Shown piece after piece: positions 1-14,200 of a stretch of 64,000 nucleotides of DNA. Under the pieces are notes generated by a model. That model was not told the origin of the DNA. It did not search any database and worked only from the letters and a program-made list of their open reading frames with translations. The translations under genes and the position numbers were made by a program. The DNA is from Agelaius tricolor. Lineage: Eukaryota > Chordata > Aves > Passeriformes > Icteridae. Location of the stretch: positions 83,229,001 to 83,293,000 of the forward strand of contig JALJCS010000002.1 of the NCBI GenBank assembly GCA_023055355.1, given 5' to 3'. Positions within the stretch are counted from its first letter, which is position 1, and each line of letters starts with the position of its first letter.

Positions 1-1860
1 AAAATTTATGTGGGAGAGTATTACTGTGTATGCTGTAGCTCTGTGATTCGGGGATCCAAAGAACATAGCAATAATAAGGATTTCTTATGTGGAATGAATA
101 CATGTATGTGTTTAAACATGAAGTTTTAATGTATCCTCCAAACTGAAGAGCCCTGCATTGAATTTCCCAGGGTGACAGAAGCCAGAGACAACACCATAAA
201 CTATTTATTTCATAATAATGTACAAGCTTTTCATTCCACAAACGAATAGGTGAGCTTCTATTCCCATAGCAGGCTTCTCCTCAAAGTGAACCTTTTTAGA
301 GCCATTTCCATAAACATCACTGGCATTTCCAGCATGAAGTACAAAAAGGCAGCTATAGCCACACTACACTTTGGCAGCTACTCTGGCCAATGTCTGCAAC
401 TATTTTCAGCACAAGATCAACAAATGAATGTTTGTACAGCAGCATTTGCTCAGCAGAAATGTATAAACAAAAAAAGCTCCAAGAATAACACGATGCGTTC
501 ACACAGTTTCAGGAATCGTCACAGCAGCTAATAGTCATTAGTAATTAAAACCCAGGTGCTTCCTTCCACCAGGGCTACTGGTACTGCAGGAACACCTGAA
601 ACTCAGGGAATCCAGAAACATATGAGAAAACCTTTGGCAAGTCCATTTGTCTTCAATGTGACTACACTGAGAGCAGAAGGTCCAAGCTCCCAGACATATG
701 TCCTTCAGACATAATGCACTTTGGCTCCAGATCCCCTTTTTGCAGCCTGACTACTGAACAGGCTCACTGTACAAGCCAGAATGCCCTTCCAGCAGTGCCA
801 CAGCAATCCACGATGGGGCAGCTTCTCACACCTGTAGAGAGCTTTGCTCTTCTAGCAGGTCCTGTTTTGGATACTTCTACCCCCTTCTCACCCTGTCCCT
901 TTCAGCTGTTTCCCATCTTGCTTCCAAAGTCTAACACCAAAGACTGGATCTCTGTGGACTTTGGGTTTTTCCATTTGATTTCACTGGATTTTCTATTTGA
1001 AGCAGTAATGGTCTTTCAGCCTTATTGATCAGTTTTCATTGCACAAAGAGGAGGACAGAAAACTGTGTGTGATCTGCAGAAATCAAATGTATTCTGTCTG
1101 TATTTCTCTGTCCCTTAAATGTGATTGTTTGGAGCTTACATTAAAATTAAAATTGAAAATGTTGCTTTTGTACTAGTCATGGAGTAACTCTTCCTTCCTT
1201 TCCTAATCCTTCAAGTGAGGAAAGCAGTCAGTACAAGGATATTGTGCATGTTGGGATTTTTGTCTATCTCTCCATAAGGATGATTTGTGAAATACTGTCT
1301 CTCCCTAGATTTACAATTGTAAAATGAAGTCAAAATCTTGTTCTTTGAGGGAAGTGTTGCTTTTGGAAATGATCAGAAACATCTTCCTTCCAAACAAGGG
1401 ATGCTGGCTGTTTGCAGTAATTCAACAATTGGTCTTAAGAATTTTACTTATGAATAAAGGAGAACTTTGCTAAAGTATTGCTAAAAAAGTATTAATAATA
1501 AAAAAAAAATACCTCAATGCTCCCAAATTCCTTGCAATGCCATTGTAATCATTGGATGGTAAGCTCTGACAAGGTTAAATCTAATGCTATTCAAAGGCTG
1601 TTCCCTGAAGCAGATTCCCTTTTGGTAGTAGAATCATTGTCTTACTGTTTAAACATTCAGGCTTTCCTCTCTATTTCACACTTCATAAAGCACCTTTATG
1701 GTACTGAGGTGATTTTTTTTTTTTTCCCAAACAGAACAGAAGGCAGTTTGTTTTTCCAGCTTTGATTAAATCCTACATCCCAGAAGCAGTGAACCTGTGA
1801 TACTGCCCTACTGTTGTTACTGTCTCCCTCTATTAAGATGCCAGCATGGAATGTCTTTCC

Positions 1861-1905
1861 CGCAGCCCCGGCGCGTTCTGCTCCGAGGCTGCCGTCGGCG
1901 CTCCG
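1861..1905. promoter_or_regulatory. Isolated CpG cluster in intron (possible regulatory element)
   Basis: Nine CpG dinucleotides fall within 45 bp, inside an intron where CpG is otherwise rare. The sequence to about 2200 looks unique, with no match to the CR1 or LTR families in the window. This could be an intronic enhancer, a small unmethylated patch or an old GC-rich repeat. Only the CpG density is seen; a regulatory role is inferred. Confidence 0.3.
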
Positions 1906-4603
1906 GGTCTGAGGTTAATGTGTACACAGCACAACTCATTAGCCCTGCATCACTATCTGAGCCAAAAATCAACGTGATTGATCCAACAATATGTTTGGGC
2001 TTGAGACTCAGACTCAAATGAGGTCTCACCAAAAGCAAAGGTCAGCAACTTGGCACAAATTTCGCTGTGCACGGAGAAAGCTTTTCTTCCAAACTATTCA
2101 TCAGGGAAGGTACAAATGACAACTAATATGGGCCTCATTAAAAATGAGTCGAGGAAACCCCTTGGAGAGGACAAGGCTCCCTCAATATCAAATTTCTTTT
2201 CAGTCTTTTTCTAAAGCTTTTATTTACGTTACAGTAAAGACAATGTGGAGCTTAAAGATAGCTGTGGGGCTTGGGGTTTAGGAGACTCGTTAGACTAATT
2301 ATCATGATGTGCACTATCAATTACTGTCCACTTAAGAAGAGAGGGTAATTCTGCAGGCAGAAATAAATCTTTGGAACTGAAGAATCTGGAGGAAATAAAA
2401 GGATTTTTTTTCATCACCAATATTTTTTTAATGTTAAAACTCCGTTGTCATAACATTTCCCATCTTAAAATAACTAAAATAAAACAATCATTAATTTAAG
2501 AGTGGGAGAGAGAAGAGGAATGATACATGAAACCTTTTCAATTGTGGCTTTGTTTCAAGTACAGTTCTTACAAGGATTTCACCAATACTCAAGCACCTTT
2601 GCCACAGTCAAGCCCTGAAATCACAACTTCAAAATATGCTATTTTACATATGGTATCAGCATGTTCTTTCTTCCTCAGTAACAAAGGGTGTTGAAAATAT
2701 TATTGATACAACAACTAGACTGCATGAGAAATATTTCCCTGCAGTCTACAGAGTTGTTGTGTTGCAATATAATTGTATAATGGTGCATTTTTGTAAGGGT
2801 TCTCATGGTATTACGGAGTATAATTTTATTTTTACAGGATTATGATAATAAGGTAAAAGGCTGGTTTTAACAGTCTTAGGAATTTCTTACATAACCAGAG
2901 GTTGAGCATTAAAATTGAACTGGATTTGTAGAGTAGGCACTGAATGAATGTCTTGCCACATTGTAAAAATTGTAAGGCATGTACCCTTTCCCTCTTCACT
3001 GTTCTTTTAAAACTCTCTTATTCTTCTAAAGGTCAATCCCTCTTTCCAACAGAGAACACAACTTCCCCTCAAGATATAGTTGGAAAATCTGTTTATTTCT
3101 CTCTGTTAACAGTTGTTTAGCAAAGCAGCTTTCAAGGCATATATGGCTCCTGCTTGTACCAGCAGTGCCACTCTGCTCTTCCACAGCAGCCTGCAACATT
3201 AACCAGCTCCTCTGTCCTAAAAGCACTTGTGGGGGGAGATAGCACTGCTCTGACTGCAAGCTGAGTGGGTGAGTGTGGTGGGCCAATAATATGCAAAAAG
3301 AGAGGAAAAAATCCAAATGTTTCCCTCGAAATTAGGGTATTTACTAAGAATAGCTCTATTTTTGCCAGAAGTTTTCTCTGGGGATCAGCTGAGGGGCCTG
3401 GGGGGAGAAGAAGGGCTGCAGAGCAAAGAGGCTTTTTTATGGCCAGTTCTGCTGCTTTCTGATCTATTTATTCATGTCATTAATCAAAAAGCTGAAATAG
3501 GAGTATTGTTATGCTAGAAAAAAACCCCAAAGAAACGATGACTGGGGTGAGAGGAATTCACACTGGGCAAAGCCTGAAGGTCAACACTCCCCTAACGGGC
3601 CCCCCCATTCCCCTGAAGGTGATTTTTAACTTCAGGAGACAAAACCAGCAAATGAGAATCAGGTAAATCTGAACAGAGAAAATGCAGCTTGATGGGAACT
3701 TAATGCCTGAACAATCCAGGATTCTCTAAGACAGACAATCCCTTTCTTTTTATGCTTCTAACACGCAGCCTGTAAGCAGAAAAATGCAGAGAAATGAGCA
3801 AACAGACAGAGTGCAAGGGCACAGCTCTTGCAAAACAGTGTTTGCCAGCAGCCTCACACTGCAGGGCTGTGTGCTTAGGGTGGCCCAGCCCTGGGGATGT
3901 AAGCATGTCTGCTTGTCCCCTGGAAGTGAAGTGGCATCCAGGGGCTGAAGGGTGTCCCCAGTGCTGCTCGGGGCTGCAGTCAATGGGGTCAGCGCTCAGG
4001 GCTTTCCCATTGCTCAGACTGCATTTGCCTTGCTCTTGTTTCAGCTGAATTGCCCCAAACTATTGCCTTAATGGCAGCTTCCTCACCCTGAATAACCACT
4101 CCACAGCATCTCCAAATGCCCAGGATGAGCTCCACACCTTCCTCAACCATTGTGCTGCTCTGGTTTCTCCCACTCTGCATCCCAGAGCTGGGCAAGAACA
4201 GGCTCTCCCCTTTCCTAACCCACCACTGCTGGCACCCTGCTTGCACCAGTGAGAGGAGGCAGAAACACACTGGGGCAGAAGCAGATCACTTGTTTTGGCA
4301 CTGAAGCACTTAAAACAATTAGGAGGGCCACCCTCCACTCCCCACTGACAGCAGGGCTGGAGATGGGTTCAGAAGAGGTCTCTGCTCCCTATGCAATGTG
4401 TTTTATAAAGGACGTTCATGTTGCATTCAAATCACATTTGAATACCAAAGAGCATCACTGCCTCCAATTCCTTCACTATCTTTCTTGCAATATTTTCTGT
4501 CAGAGGCTGAGAGAAAAAAGGAACCTTTTCCCCAGCTTCTCAATAAAGGGGATAAAGGGGATCAAAGTCTTCCTTCACATCACACCTGTATCTTTGCTGG
4601 TTC

Positions 4604-4625
4604 TTTTTTTTTTTTTTTTTTTTTT
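4604..4625. repeat. Poly-T tract, T22
   Basis: An uninterrupted run of 22 T, equal to A22 in the sense of the SNTB1 transcript. It is a simple homopolymer. No retroposon body with target duplications could be recognised beside it. Confidence 0.95.
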
Positions 4626-7600
4626 CAAATGAACTGTACTGCAAATATGTTCAAACAGAGACTTTCAAACCTGTACAGCCCCAAAAGGTGAGATGACCCA
4701 GCACATGCACAAGGGGAGCAGGACCCTTTTGGACAGATCAACAGCAACTGCCAAGGCAGAAGATGGAAAGGCCCAATAACCTGAAAATTTAGCAAAATCT
4801 AGGAAGAAAATACCTCAACCACCAAAATCTGGAGAGCTCCTTGTTCAGCAAAACCAACCTAGCCAAACAGCAGTTGCAATTTGGGTTACCTAGAACAAAG
4901 AGTTAAGTATTCATGCTGTGGCAGACACACTGTGCAAAGAAGCCAGTGCTCAGAACCACATCAGGATGTGCTCCAGATCACACTAGGATGTGGTCCCACA
5001 GCTACCACCCTGTTCTGTTGGAGAAACCAAGAGAAACAGCTCCCACACCTCAGGCAGGCACTGAACTCCCCATTTCCTTTCAGCATCCTCTCCCTCCTTT
5101 CAAGCTAGAGCCCAGCATTGCCCTGGTTTGCTGAGCAGAGATCTGCAGAGCTCCCTGTCCCAGCAGAGCCCTGTGGATCCTGCCTGGGGCTGGTGGCCCC
5201 TGCCTCTGCAGGCAGAGCTGACAGAGCAGCAGCCACACCTCGGGCTCAGAATTCTTCCTGATGCAGGGAGGGAGAAGTTAATTAAACTCTGTGGTGAGGA
5301 ATGATTATAAAAAGGAACTTTCTCATCATTCCTGGGGTTCATAGGAACACTGATACACATATGCTGTATTTTATGGAAAAGGCTAAGTCATCTGCAAGGA
5401 CAGTCAGATCAAAGCTGAGGCAGAGGGAGAGCAGGAAGGATGTGATTACCTCTGCTGGGATCTGACCAGAACTAATCCAGCCCTCATGGGAAGGGCAAGG
5501 GGATATGCAGGGCCCAGTTCACACTGCAGCTCAACTTCTGCAAGAATAATTTAATACCTGAAGGCTACCACAGGCACAACAGTGCTCACTTGCTATTTAA
5601 CTGTGCCCTCTAATTATCTGATAGAGGGGTTTTCCTTCACTACAACAACCAACTGTACTGCAGAAATACAGACTTTTGATTTCAGGTCCTTCATGCATTT
5701 ACCAACATATTCCTATAATTTTTCATTATTTACTTATACCTATTCTTTTTTCCAGTCCCCTTGCAATGAGCACTTCACTGAATTTTATTATTTGCTCATC
5801 TGGGAAGAAATACCATGGGTGTTACAGATAAAGGCAAAGCCTTTAAAACAGTACAGTGAATAAAAAGGCTGTTTTCAGCCTGAGTTTTCCTTACTACAGC
5901 CATTTACTGAATGCACTGAAAGCAAGGAGAGAACGAAGTCACTGCTGGTAAAAATGGCCAGTGGAGGAACCTCACTGAAGCTTGCAGAGGAAATTACTCT
6001 TCATGCTATTTCAGGTTTACGTCTTTCCTAAGAACAGGCTGATCGTTACCCCAGATAATGAAGACTGTTAATGTAATTAAGAACTCTGTTCTGCTGTTTT
6101 ACAAAGCAAACAAATAAGTTCTGGAATTAATAAGCTGCAAGGTTAAGTGACACAGGGCAAAACCAGAATTCTTCATTTGGATATAAGTGCTCCACAGCAA
6201 GTCATTAGCTGGTACTTAAAAGTGCAATTTCTAATTTAGGACACAGAGAAGGATTTCCATTTGAGGTATGTGTAATCTCTAAAAGGTCAGGTCAATTTTA
6301 AGATTATGACCAGATATATATTATCAATATGAGAAATTGCATCCTTCCATAACCAAAAAACACAGGAGAGCAGAACCAAGTTGCCTTGCTCTTCTTCCTG
6401 TATATTATAGGTGGGTAGTATTTCCAAACTTGTCTGTAAATCCCTTCCAAGTTAGGCATTTCAGTAATAGTAATAGTATTTTTAGCAAACAACCATTTTA
6501 AAGTTTATTTATCTGATTTAATCATATATTTATTTGTACTGACTTAACACACAGTACAACCCAAAGCTTGCTGTAGGCTCAGCCTAAACATGCACAGGTA
6601 CTTTCCAGGCACAGAAGAGAGACCTGGGGATTAGTATAACCTGGATTTTATTCCTGAAAATGCTGCTGGTTCAGACTGTGCAGCCACCCCAGAGAAACAG
6701 GGACACACAGCCTAATGAAGCAGCAGATTCTCAATCCCCTCCTCCTTGCCACAGGTTCTCATTACTTGTCTTGCACTGGGATTTGCCTCTGTCACAAAAC
6801 CTGCAGAAAATTAATGGTGTCCCTCCAAAAGTAATGACTTCTCTACCAGAACTGCCACCACCATGATGGAAGAGCTGGGAGTGCTAAGGGGAACAGTGGC
6901 AGCTGCAACCACAGACACAGCCATGCCACATTTTTTAAAATGCTGCCTAGTGGGTGCTGTGCTTCACAGGAAGGTGGTTAAAAGTCAGATACAAATGAAT
7001 AAAATCAGATAACATTGAACACATAATGTTAAATAATGGCAAAACATTTTAACTTCGTGGTGGGCTGGTGGATTTCTCATGCAAAGACATCCTAAGCTCG
7101 CTTTTACAATTTGGAAATTATATAAAATTTTTTAACTAAAGATCTCCATTTCTTTGAAAACTCATTTGTCTGTGATAACAACATGGTTCCGTTGCTGTCT
7201 ACCTATTTTGCTAACCTGTGAACTTGCTTCCTAAGGAAATGGTAACATTTTCATTTCATACTGGGGAAGAAAAATAACCTCAAATACACACTCATGTCAT
7301 CTGCCTAAACCTTGTTTGGACAGCTTGCACGTCTCACAATTTTCCTGTTATCACTAGCTCCTGTGAATTAGAGTGAGAGCAGGGAGATAAATGTAATACT
7401 GCAATATACAGCTCGATACTGAAGATCACTCTGCTGTGACATGCCTTGCACTTCAGCACTAACACAATGATATGGTTATCTAAGGTTTGAGGAGACTGAA
7501 CAGCCTGTAATATATTAACACACTTTTCATTTCAGAGATAGTGTCAGGAGCTGAAAAACAACTCTGGTTCACCATGCTTTGGTTATTTCCCTTCAGGTCT

Positions 7601-9404
7601 TTTCTCCCCTCTGAAGCCCACACCAGATTTGGGGAAGTAGCAACACCCTCCCCCTGCACAGGCAGAGCAACATGAACAGGCACCAAGTGCTGAGGTTAAG
7701 ATCCAGTGAGAAAAGCCCATAAGGTCACTTTTTCTGCAGCTTCAAAAATTAACATTCTAAAAGGCAACTTGCAGGAATTCCTATTTTTAAGTTTCTCAAA
7801 GGAGCTTTCAGATAATTTTAAGAAGTCCACTGCCTGTAAGACATTTGACATCCGGAAAGGAGAACAGTCTCTGGCTGCAGAAGTGCTTTTTCTCTCTTCC
7901 AAGCCTACATGAAAAGTATCACTGGCACAGTGAGGACAGAGAGAGATGCACAGCTCAGGGTTTTATTTAGTTTTGTTTTTTTTTCTTGACTGACCCAGCT
8001 TGATGCTGGCGCCTGGCTGCAGTTCCCGCGGCCCCTGAAGCCAGTCATGCTTTTGCTTGTGAGGCTGACTGCTGAATTGGCAAAAGCTACCTTCACAAAA
8101 CCCCTTTTGCCAGAACACCTTTTTGTGTTTGCATTTAAAGAAGAAAAAATTTAGATAAAGCTTTTGCCAACAATATTTTTCTCTATTGCAGCAAATGTTA
8201 TGGAGTGATAAAATAAACCACCATTTCCTCAGTGTTTCAGCTCTTCAGAGCAGAATTTGCTCCTCATGAAGGAACTCAGTGGTAGATGGGTAAGTGTAAG
8301 GAGAAGAGCAACCATGCCTGTTTCAGCTCCTCTATAAGTCACAGGATGTGCAGAAATATTAACAAGAGGGGCGGGGAGGAAAGGTGGGGAAGACATTTTT
8401 ACAAGGATTGAAAGTGTTTCTGGAAGAGCAGAAACAATACAAACTTGGAAAAGCTCCTCAGTATAGATGACATTACTAACTTCTTTTTTTAATTTGGTTG
8501 CTAAAAGTATCTTTACAGGGAACATTATAAAAAGACAAGACCTGGAAAGATTAATACCCACATGTAACTATTCCCTCATGCTTTGCATGGCTGTTAAATG
8601 CACAGGTCTTGCTGAAGTGAAAAGACAAATACAGGAAACACAAAGTGATGAGGAGTGCACACACCTCATTACAAACCAGCACTTGGTACTTCTCCTAGTT
8701 ACAGAGAAGTTTTAGGAGGCTGGTGACTAATACAACTCCCTAATCCTTGGTCAGCTTTAGAAACCTTCCTCATAAGGCCAAGGTCAGGACAAGGCTACTT
8801 CCTTAATAACACAGGGAAGATGGCATCTCTAACGATGGCTTCTGGCTGTTTTTCTCCTTGCCTGTAAGAAGGCCACAGAGAACATTTGCTTTCTTAAAGT
8901 GATGCAGAGCTCTCTATTTACCAGCAGACAGGCCCTCACTGCTCACCAGGAAGATGAAGGTGGAATTGCAAAATGGAAATCTCAGGTTGAAAACCACAAG
9001 TTTAGTGCTTTCCTCACAGGGAAGTTCAGTTGAGGTGGTAGAATCCTGTTAGCATGCAATGGCTTAGTATCTTAGATAACCTACTATTTATTTTAATGTT
9101 ACCCACCTGAGGGAGGCTCCCCTAATGAATCTATTTTTGTAATGTCATGTAAGTTGAAGTTTAGAGCTAAGTTTAGAGCAGAGTCATATAAAAAATATCA
9201 AACCAGGAAATAGCTTAATTGAAGCTCACAGTAATCACAGCAAATTACAGTGAAATTTCCATGGGATTACATTTTGCATTCCCCAAACAAGCAGAGGAAT
9301 TCAGCTCACAGTCTTCCCATTTTGCTGAGAATTCACTTTAAGGATTTTCTATGTAAGTAACATAATATGATGCCATAAAAGCTGTCTCCAAAGTTACAGT
9401 CTAA

Positions 9405-10020
9405 GATGCTTCTGTGACCCCGTGGGAAGCCCATGCTGGAGCTGGCTCCTGGCAGCACTGGTGGCCCTGTGGAGAGAGGAGCCCACCCTGGAGCAGGCAG
9501 GACCCCTGATGCTGCTGGGGACCCCACTGGAGCAGCTTGTGAGAAACTGCTCCCATGGGAAGGACTCATGTAGGAGGAGTTCCTGGAGGACTGGCTCCTG
9601 TGGGAGGGACCCCACCCTGGAACAGGGGAGCAGAGTGAGGAGTCCTCCCCTGCAGAGGAAGGAGCAGCAGAGACAAGATGTGATGAACTGACCACAACCC
9701 CATTCTGGTCCACTTGTGCCACAGGGAGGGGAGATAAGTAGAGAAAACCACAAGGGAAGAAGGGAGGGGCAGGGGAAAGGGTTTTTTTAAGATTTGGTTT
9801 TATTTTCTCATTATTCTACTCTGGTTTTCTGGTAATAAACTCAATTAATTTTTCCCCAGGTTGAGTCTGTTTGGTCCATGATGGTATTTGGTGAATTATA
9901 CTTCCCCACTCTTATCTCAAGTCACAAGCCTTTTGTTTTCTCTCTCCTGTCCAGCTGAAGAGGGGGAGTGATACAGCAGCTTTGGTGGGCACCTGGCATC
10001 CAGGCAGAGTCAAAGAACCA
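9405..10020 (+). mobile_element. 5'-truncated ERVL-like LTR fragment (avian)
   Basis: This is the 3' two-thirds of an avian ERVL-type LTR. It opens near TGTGACCCCGTGGGAAGCC and contains several degenerate copies of a motif like CCTGGAGCAGG spaced 40-60 bp apart. It then has TGTGATGAACTGACC, a purine-rich AGAAGGGAGGGGCAGGGG block, an AATAAA poly(A) signal at 9834-9839, and an end reading GGTGGGCACCTGGCATCC. The same motifs occur in reverse complement in the copy at 22227-23314, so both belong to one family. The upstream part present in that copy is missing here. It lies antisense to SNTB1, so its poly(A) signal should not terminate the host transcript. The family assignment comes from memory of bird LTR consensus sequences, and the exact end points are approximate. 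Confidence 0.82.
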
Positions 10021-10590
10021 ACTGGTATTCACAGGCACCTCCACAAATCACTACAAGACTTAATCTCTTCCCACTAACAAACACAGGTTTTTTCACAAGG
10101 AGCACCTCTGGTCTGTGTGTCCCTCAGCTGCCTTGAACACCTCCTCTGAAACAATACACAAACAGCTGGCATTTACACAGTATATGCAGGTTATCTCTTT
10201 CATCCAGGCTGTACAGCCCACAGTCCAGTAAAAATAAAGAGAATTTCACATCACATTTTGCACATGCAAGGATTTTCTCTACTTTTCAACAGGTCTCCAA
10301 CATGAGAGAAAGGTGGGAACTTTTGACATCACTCTGTTACTACTGCACAGTTCTGGATGGTTTTTAGTGAAAACAGCAAGTTGCCTTTTCAGTAACAATG
10401 TCACTGCAAATCTCTCAAGGCTAACTCTTGGTAACAGCCACCATAAATACACTGGAACATGCACAGAGCCAAGCATGACCCTAACAAAGGCAAAACAAGT
10501 TCCACCACTAAATTTAGAAAGACCTCAAAATGGTCCATATTGAGTAATACAAAATAAGATTTCAGCCCATAAGGGGAAAGAGAAAAGAAG

Positions 10591-10609
10591 AAAAAAAAAA
10601 AAAAAAAAA
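10591..10609. repeat. Poly-A tract, A19, in purine-rich context
   Basis: A run of 19 A is preceded by AAGGGGAAAGAGAAAAGAAG and followed by further A/G sequence to about 10628. In SNTB1 sense it is a pyrimidine tract about 420 bp downstream of the 208-bp exon. It is a simple repeat only. Confidence 0.9.
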
Positions 10610-11024
10610 GAAAAAAGGAAAAAGAGAGAATCATTTGAATGGGATATTGTGTATTAACTGTAAGAAGAGGAAATTCATAAACCAGGAGCCATGTGTCCAC
10701 TTAAGATGATCTGTGGACTCAAGGGCTGGTGTCAGTTTTTGTGACTCATGTCCCATCCTTGAACTTGATATGAGACTTTTTGATCTCCCAGGAAAGTCTT
10801 TGTTAATTGGCATGTAGAAGCAAAGACTATGGGGACATTACAGTTTTCTGCTTGATTTTTTAAAGCACAAAAATTGGCACGTTAAGAAAAGAAAGGTCTT
10901 CAAGGAAAGGTAAATCAAACCCCAGAATCTCATTTAGTCTCACTACTTCCCCACAAGGCTGAATTCAGGAACAGAGAATAGGAGATAGAGAGCTTAGAAA
11001 TGAAAATAAGAGTGTTTCCATTAC

Positions 11025-11232
11025 CTTTTCTGCAAGCCAGCCTAGATGCCTAATCTCTCGACTTCCAGCAATCCCTGTTTTACCCAGCTGGTCTCTGACC
11101 TCTGCAATCACCCTGGGGATGAGCTCATTGACACTGGAGTGGATGGCATTGAACCAGGCCTGGGCTGTAGCTGAATCCTTACTCCTGAGCACCACGGTGT
11201 GCTTGGCATCAGGTGAATGAACTTCAATAATT
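11025..11232 (-). CDS. SNTB1: SNTB1 internal exon (probably exon 3): PH1b core
   Basis: This continues the beta-1 syntrophin reading frame from the exon at 26630-26846. The first base (A) completes an Arg codon with the preceding AG, followed by exactly 69 codons ending in a whole AAG (phase 0). The product runs IIEVHSPDAKHTVVLRSKD, then a helix with TAQAWFNAIHSSVNELI, and ends GIAGSREIRHLGWLAEK. The Trp in the AQAWF helix is the conserved C-terminal-helix tryptophan of PH domains, so this exon completes PH1, which in syntrophins is interrupted by the PDZ domain. The GWLAEK end leads towards the start of PH2, whose exons are not in the window. The acceptor is TTTTTCTAG and the donor is AAG|GTAATG, both acceptable vertebrate sites. 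An apparent GTG start inside the exon is not a real start. The length, 208 bp, is not a multiple of three. Skipping or circularising this exon alone would alter the frame. Confidence 0.97.
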
Positions 11233-14200
11233 CTAGAAAAACGGGGGGAAAAACATTATGTTCATTCATATACTAACAGGCAGCTAAATTTATTACCTCA
11301 TTTAGTGACTGCAATGAGTTAAAAAGGATACTAATATTGAGACCTAGCACTAAAAACTTACCTTTAAAACACCTGAACAGAGTAGGATCATCTTAACTGA
11401 AGCCAGGTCTCTACTGGCATTATGATAACATCCTTGAGAAGGGGATTTGCCAGTGCTGATACAACCCCTCATACAGCATGCCAATAGGAGTTTAGAATAT
11501 AGAGGCAAGAGGAACATGCACTGACATGGACACTGCCCAGAACCACAGACTGTGTGGATGATGACTGTGGAGAAGCCAGGGATAAGCTGCTGCTTTCCTT
11601 AGCTGGTTATCATGGCACAACCAGAGTTTTTCAGTGTGTTTATTTTATCCATGCAGAGGTAAATGAAAATCATCCCCATCCCAAACAGAGGGATTTTCCT
11701 AGGATTGTTCTGTGGTTTCAGTGATACCACTACACATTAACACAGGCCTGGCACAACTGGCCTTCTCCAGGAGTTACCAGCATCCTCAATGCTCCATTTA
11801 GAGCCTGCTAACAGTGGCTACAAGAAAGTGCTAACAACAATCATATGATTGCTGCTGGCAGGCACCTTTCACAGATTTTCAAACTCCTGTAGAAGGAAAT
11901 GAGTTCTCTTTCAAAGAAAACATTCCTACTGGACTATCCTGTGGTTTCCACTGTGGTTTGAAAAGTACAACTGAACACAGTTTTCAGGAAAATGAATCCT
12001 GTTCATTGTGGTAATGGGACCTGTGCCAACACCTTTGCTAACAACAACAACAAAAGTGCTTTGACAGGCAGCTGCAGCTATTTCAGCTCTGTTCTTAGTG
12101 AAGTTATTAGCTATTAGTGGGGCTTTGTGTGCTCTTTATAGCTTTGTGGGCCATTTTACTTGAACATCTGGTAAATAACCCAAAAAGTAACAGCCTGTTT
12201 TATCTTTATGTAGCAATTATAAAACAAAGCCCTGGTCATTGCCCATCACTCAACTCTGTATCACATTTGCGCTTTTTTATTGTAAAAGTACAGTGACAGC
12301 CCCTGAATGTTACCCTCCCAAATTCAACCTGGGATCTGAGCCTAAGCATGTCGTGTGTATGCCTGCCCAGGCCCTGGGACACACAATGACTCCTTTCTGC
12401 AGCAGAAAATTAATTAGTTCAGTGGAATTTATTCAGGTTGAAGTTCAAAACAGAACTGTAATGCAAATATTTGTTGTGCAATTACAAAATCCAGCAATTT
12501 GGAGCTTAACTAACAATTAAGAGGTTTTAATTATTTGGTTAAACCAGAGCAGAATCCAGAACAGAGAGTGACTGGATCTGCACAGCTCTCTGGGGCTCAG
12601 AGAGGAAGGATCCCTGGTTTCATGCTTGTCCATTTTGAGAAGGGGAGGTTTCCATGTAGCCACTGTTCTAAATATAGAAAAGGTCATGATTTTCCAAACT
12701 CAGCAGCTGAACTGTTCAGGGTCTTAAATCACTGGATAGCTTAAGAAGTGGTTTGATTTTTCAGGAAGCACTGAGCCAACACAGTAATGCATGTTTCCTC
12801 AGTAAAGCTGCTGCAGTTCAGCACTATCTGAAAATTAATGTTCCTATTTAGCCACTCCAAGATGCACCAAATTTTCAGTTTCAAGTACCAAAGTAAAATT
12901 CCTTGATACATGATGGCAGTCTTCTGAACTAGAAAACTGTATTTATAGACAGGCATGTTCCAAATCACACTGCCATTTTTTCTGAACTGCTAGAAACAGT
13001 CATCTCCTTCATGGTTAGGATTTAGCCATTTGTGTCCACAGATCATTACAGTCATGCACAGCTATCATACTCCAGTCTGTGTTTCCATCACAAACACAGC
13101 TCTCCCACTGCTGAGTCCCACTGTGACTCTGAACTGCAGTTGGAGTGTGTTCTTGTAGGCAGCCACCACCAAAAACAAGCTAGACAGGCTTGGATTTTCA
13201 AAATACATTGTGGTAATCAGTGAAATGTTGCTTATTACTTACAGAACAGTTTTTGGCAGGAGATCTTACAGTATTTCACAAATGAGGTCAGTGACAGCAT
13301 CCTCATTTCACCAACAAAAAAAAGGAAAAGGGGAAGAACCCGGACAAGGCAGGGAACAGGCCAGGAGCAGCAATCAGGATTTTCAGTCCTCTGTCTCCCA
13401 TTTTAATACTTCTTTTAAAAATACAAATTATTTGGACAACACAGCAGTCCTGTGCTGCATTTGAAAAATGTTAACACACCATATAAATTGTGTGAAACAA
13501 TGCTCTTTGCAAAGCCTGTGGTTTCTACAGGGGACTTCCACCTACAACCTTGCTGCACATCATGCAGTAAACAAAGTGCTGAACACAGACTCTGAAGGCT
13601 CAGAAGAAAGTGCTGCTTTTTCAGTTGCAAAGGAACAGCAGAAAACTTGTGTGATTTCTTTATAAGTTAGAGTTGTAGCAGGTTTTGACTTAAATTATTG
13701 AGAGCTGAAAGAGCTTCCAAATGGCAACTTGTTTACCTCCAGTTTGTAAATTCTTCCTTCAAACAAGTGGATTAACATATAAACAGGTATGTTAGTACTC
13801 TGGCCTTCATCAAAGTGTATTTTCCTTGATGGTGACTATTTAAGTATTTCTACAAGAGTTCTATCCCCTAAAATAATGAACATTTAGACAGTTGTCAACA
13901 GTTCTGTATAAGGGGTTCTAACCACACATATTCTTTCTAATATCTACATATTCAAATGTGACACCAAAGTCTAAATTCTAGTATACATATGCATACACAT
14001 ATACTGAGCCATGCTTGCAAAAATACTCATCCCTCAGTGACTTGTAATAGAGCTAGTTTGGGAATGCCTGTCGGTCACCAAAGTGTGATGCTGATGCACT
14101 GCCAATGCAGAAAGTCTTCCTTGTTCCATGAGCTGAGTAACAAGATGACTGGACAATACTACTGACACTTCTCAAAACTTAGTTCAAAACAGGATGCTGC

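Larger units (their letters stand above)
1..11024 (-). other. SNTB1: SNTB1 intron 3 (partial)
   Basis: This region lies downstream of the 208-bp exon in gene sense and runs off the window start. It begins with the GT donor at 11024-11023. I found no open frame resembling the PH2 or syntrophin-unique exons, so the next exon must lie beyond position 1. Contents: ordinary AT-rich intron with a short CpG cluster at 1861-1905, a T22 tract at 4604-4625, an ERVL-like LTR fragment at 9405-10020 and an A19 tract at 10591-10609. The stretches 1-1850, 2200-4600, 4630-9400 and 10021-10590 show short ORFs only, with no family signature that I recognise. Confidence 0.9.
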
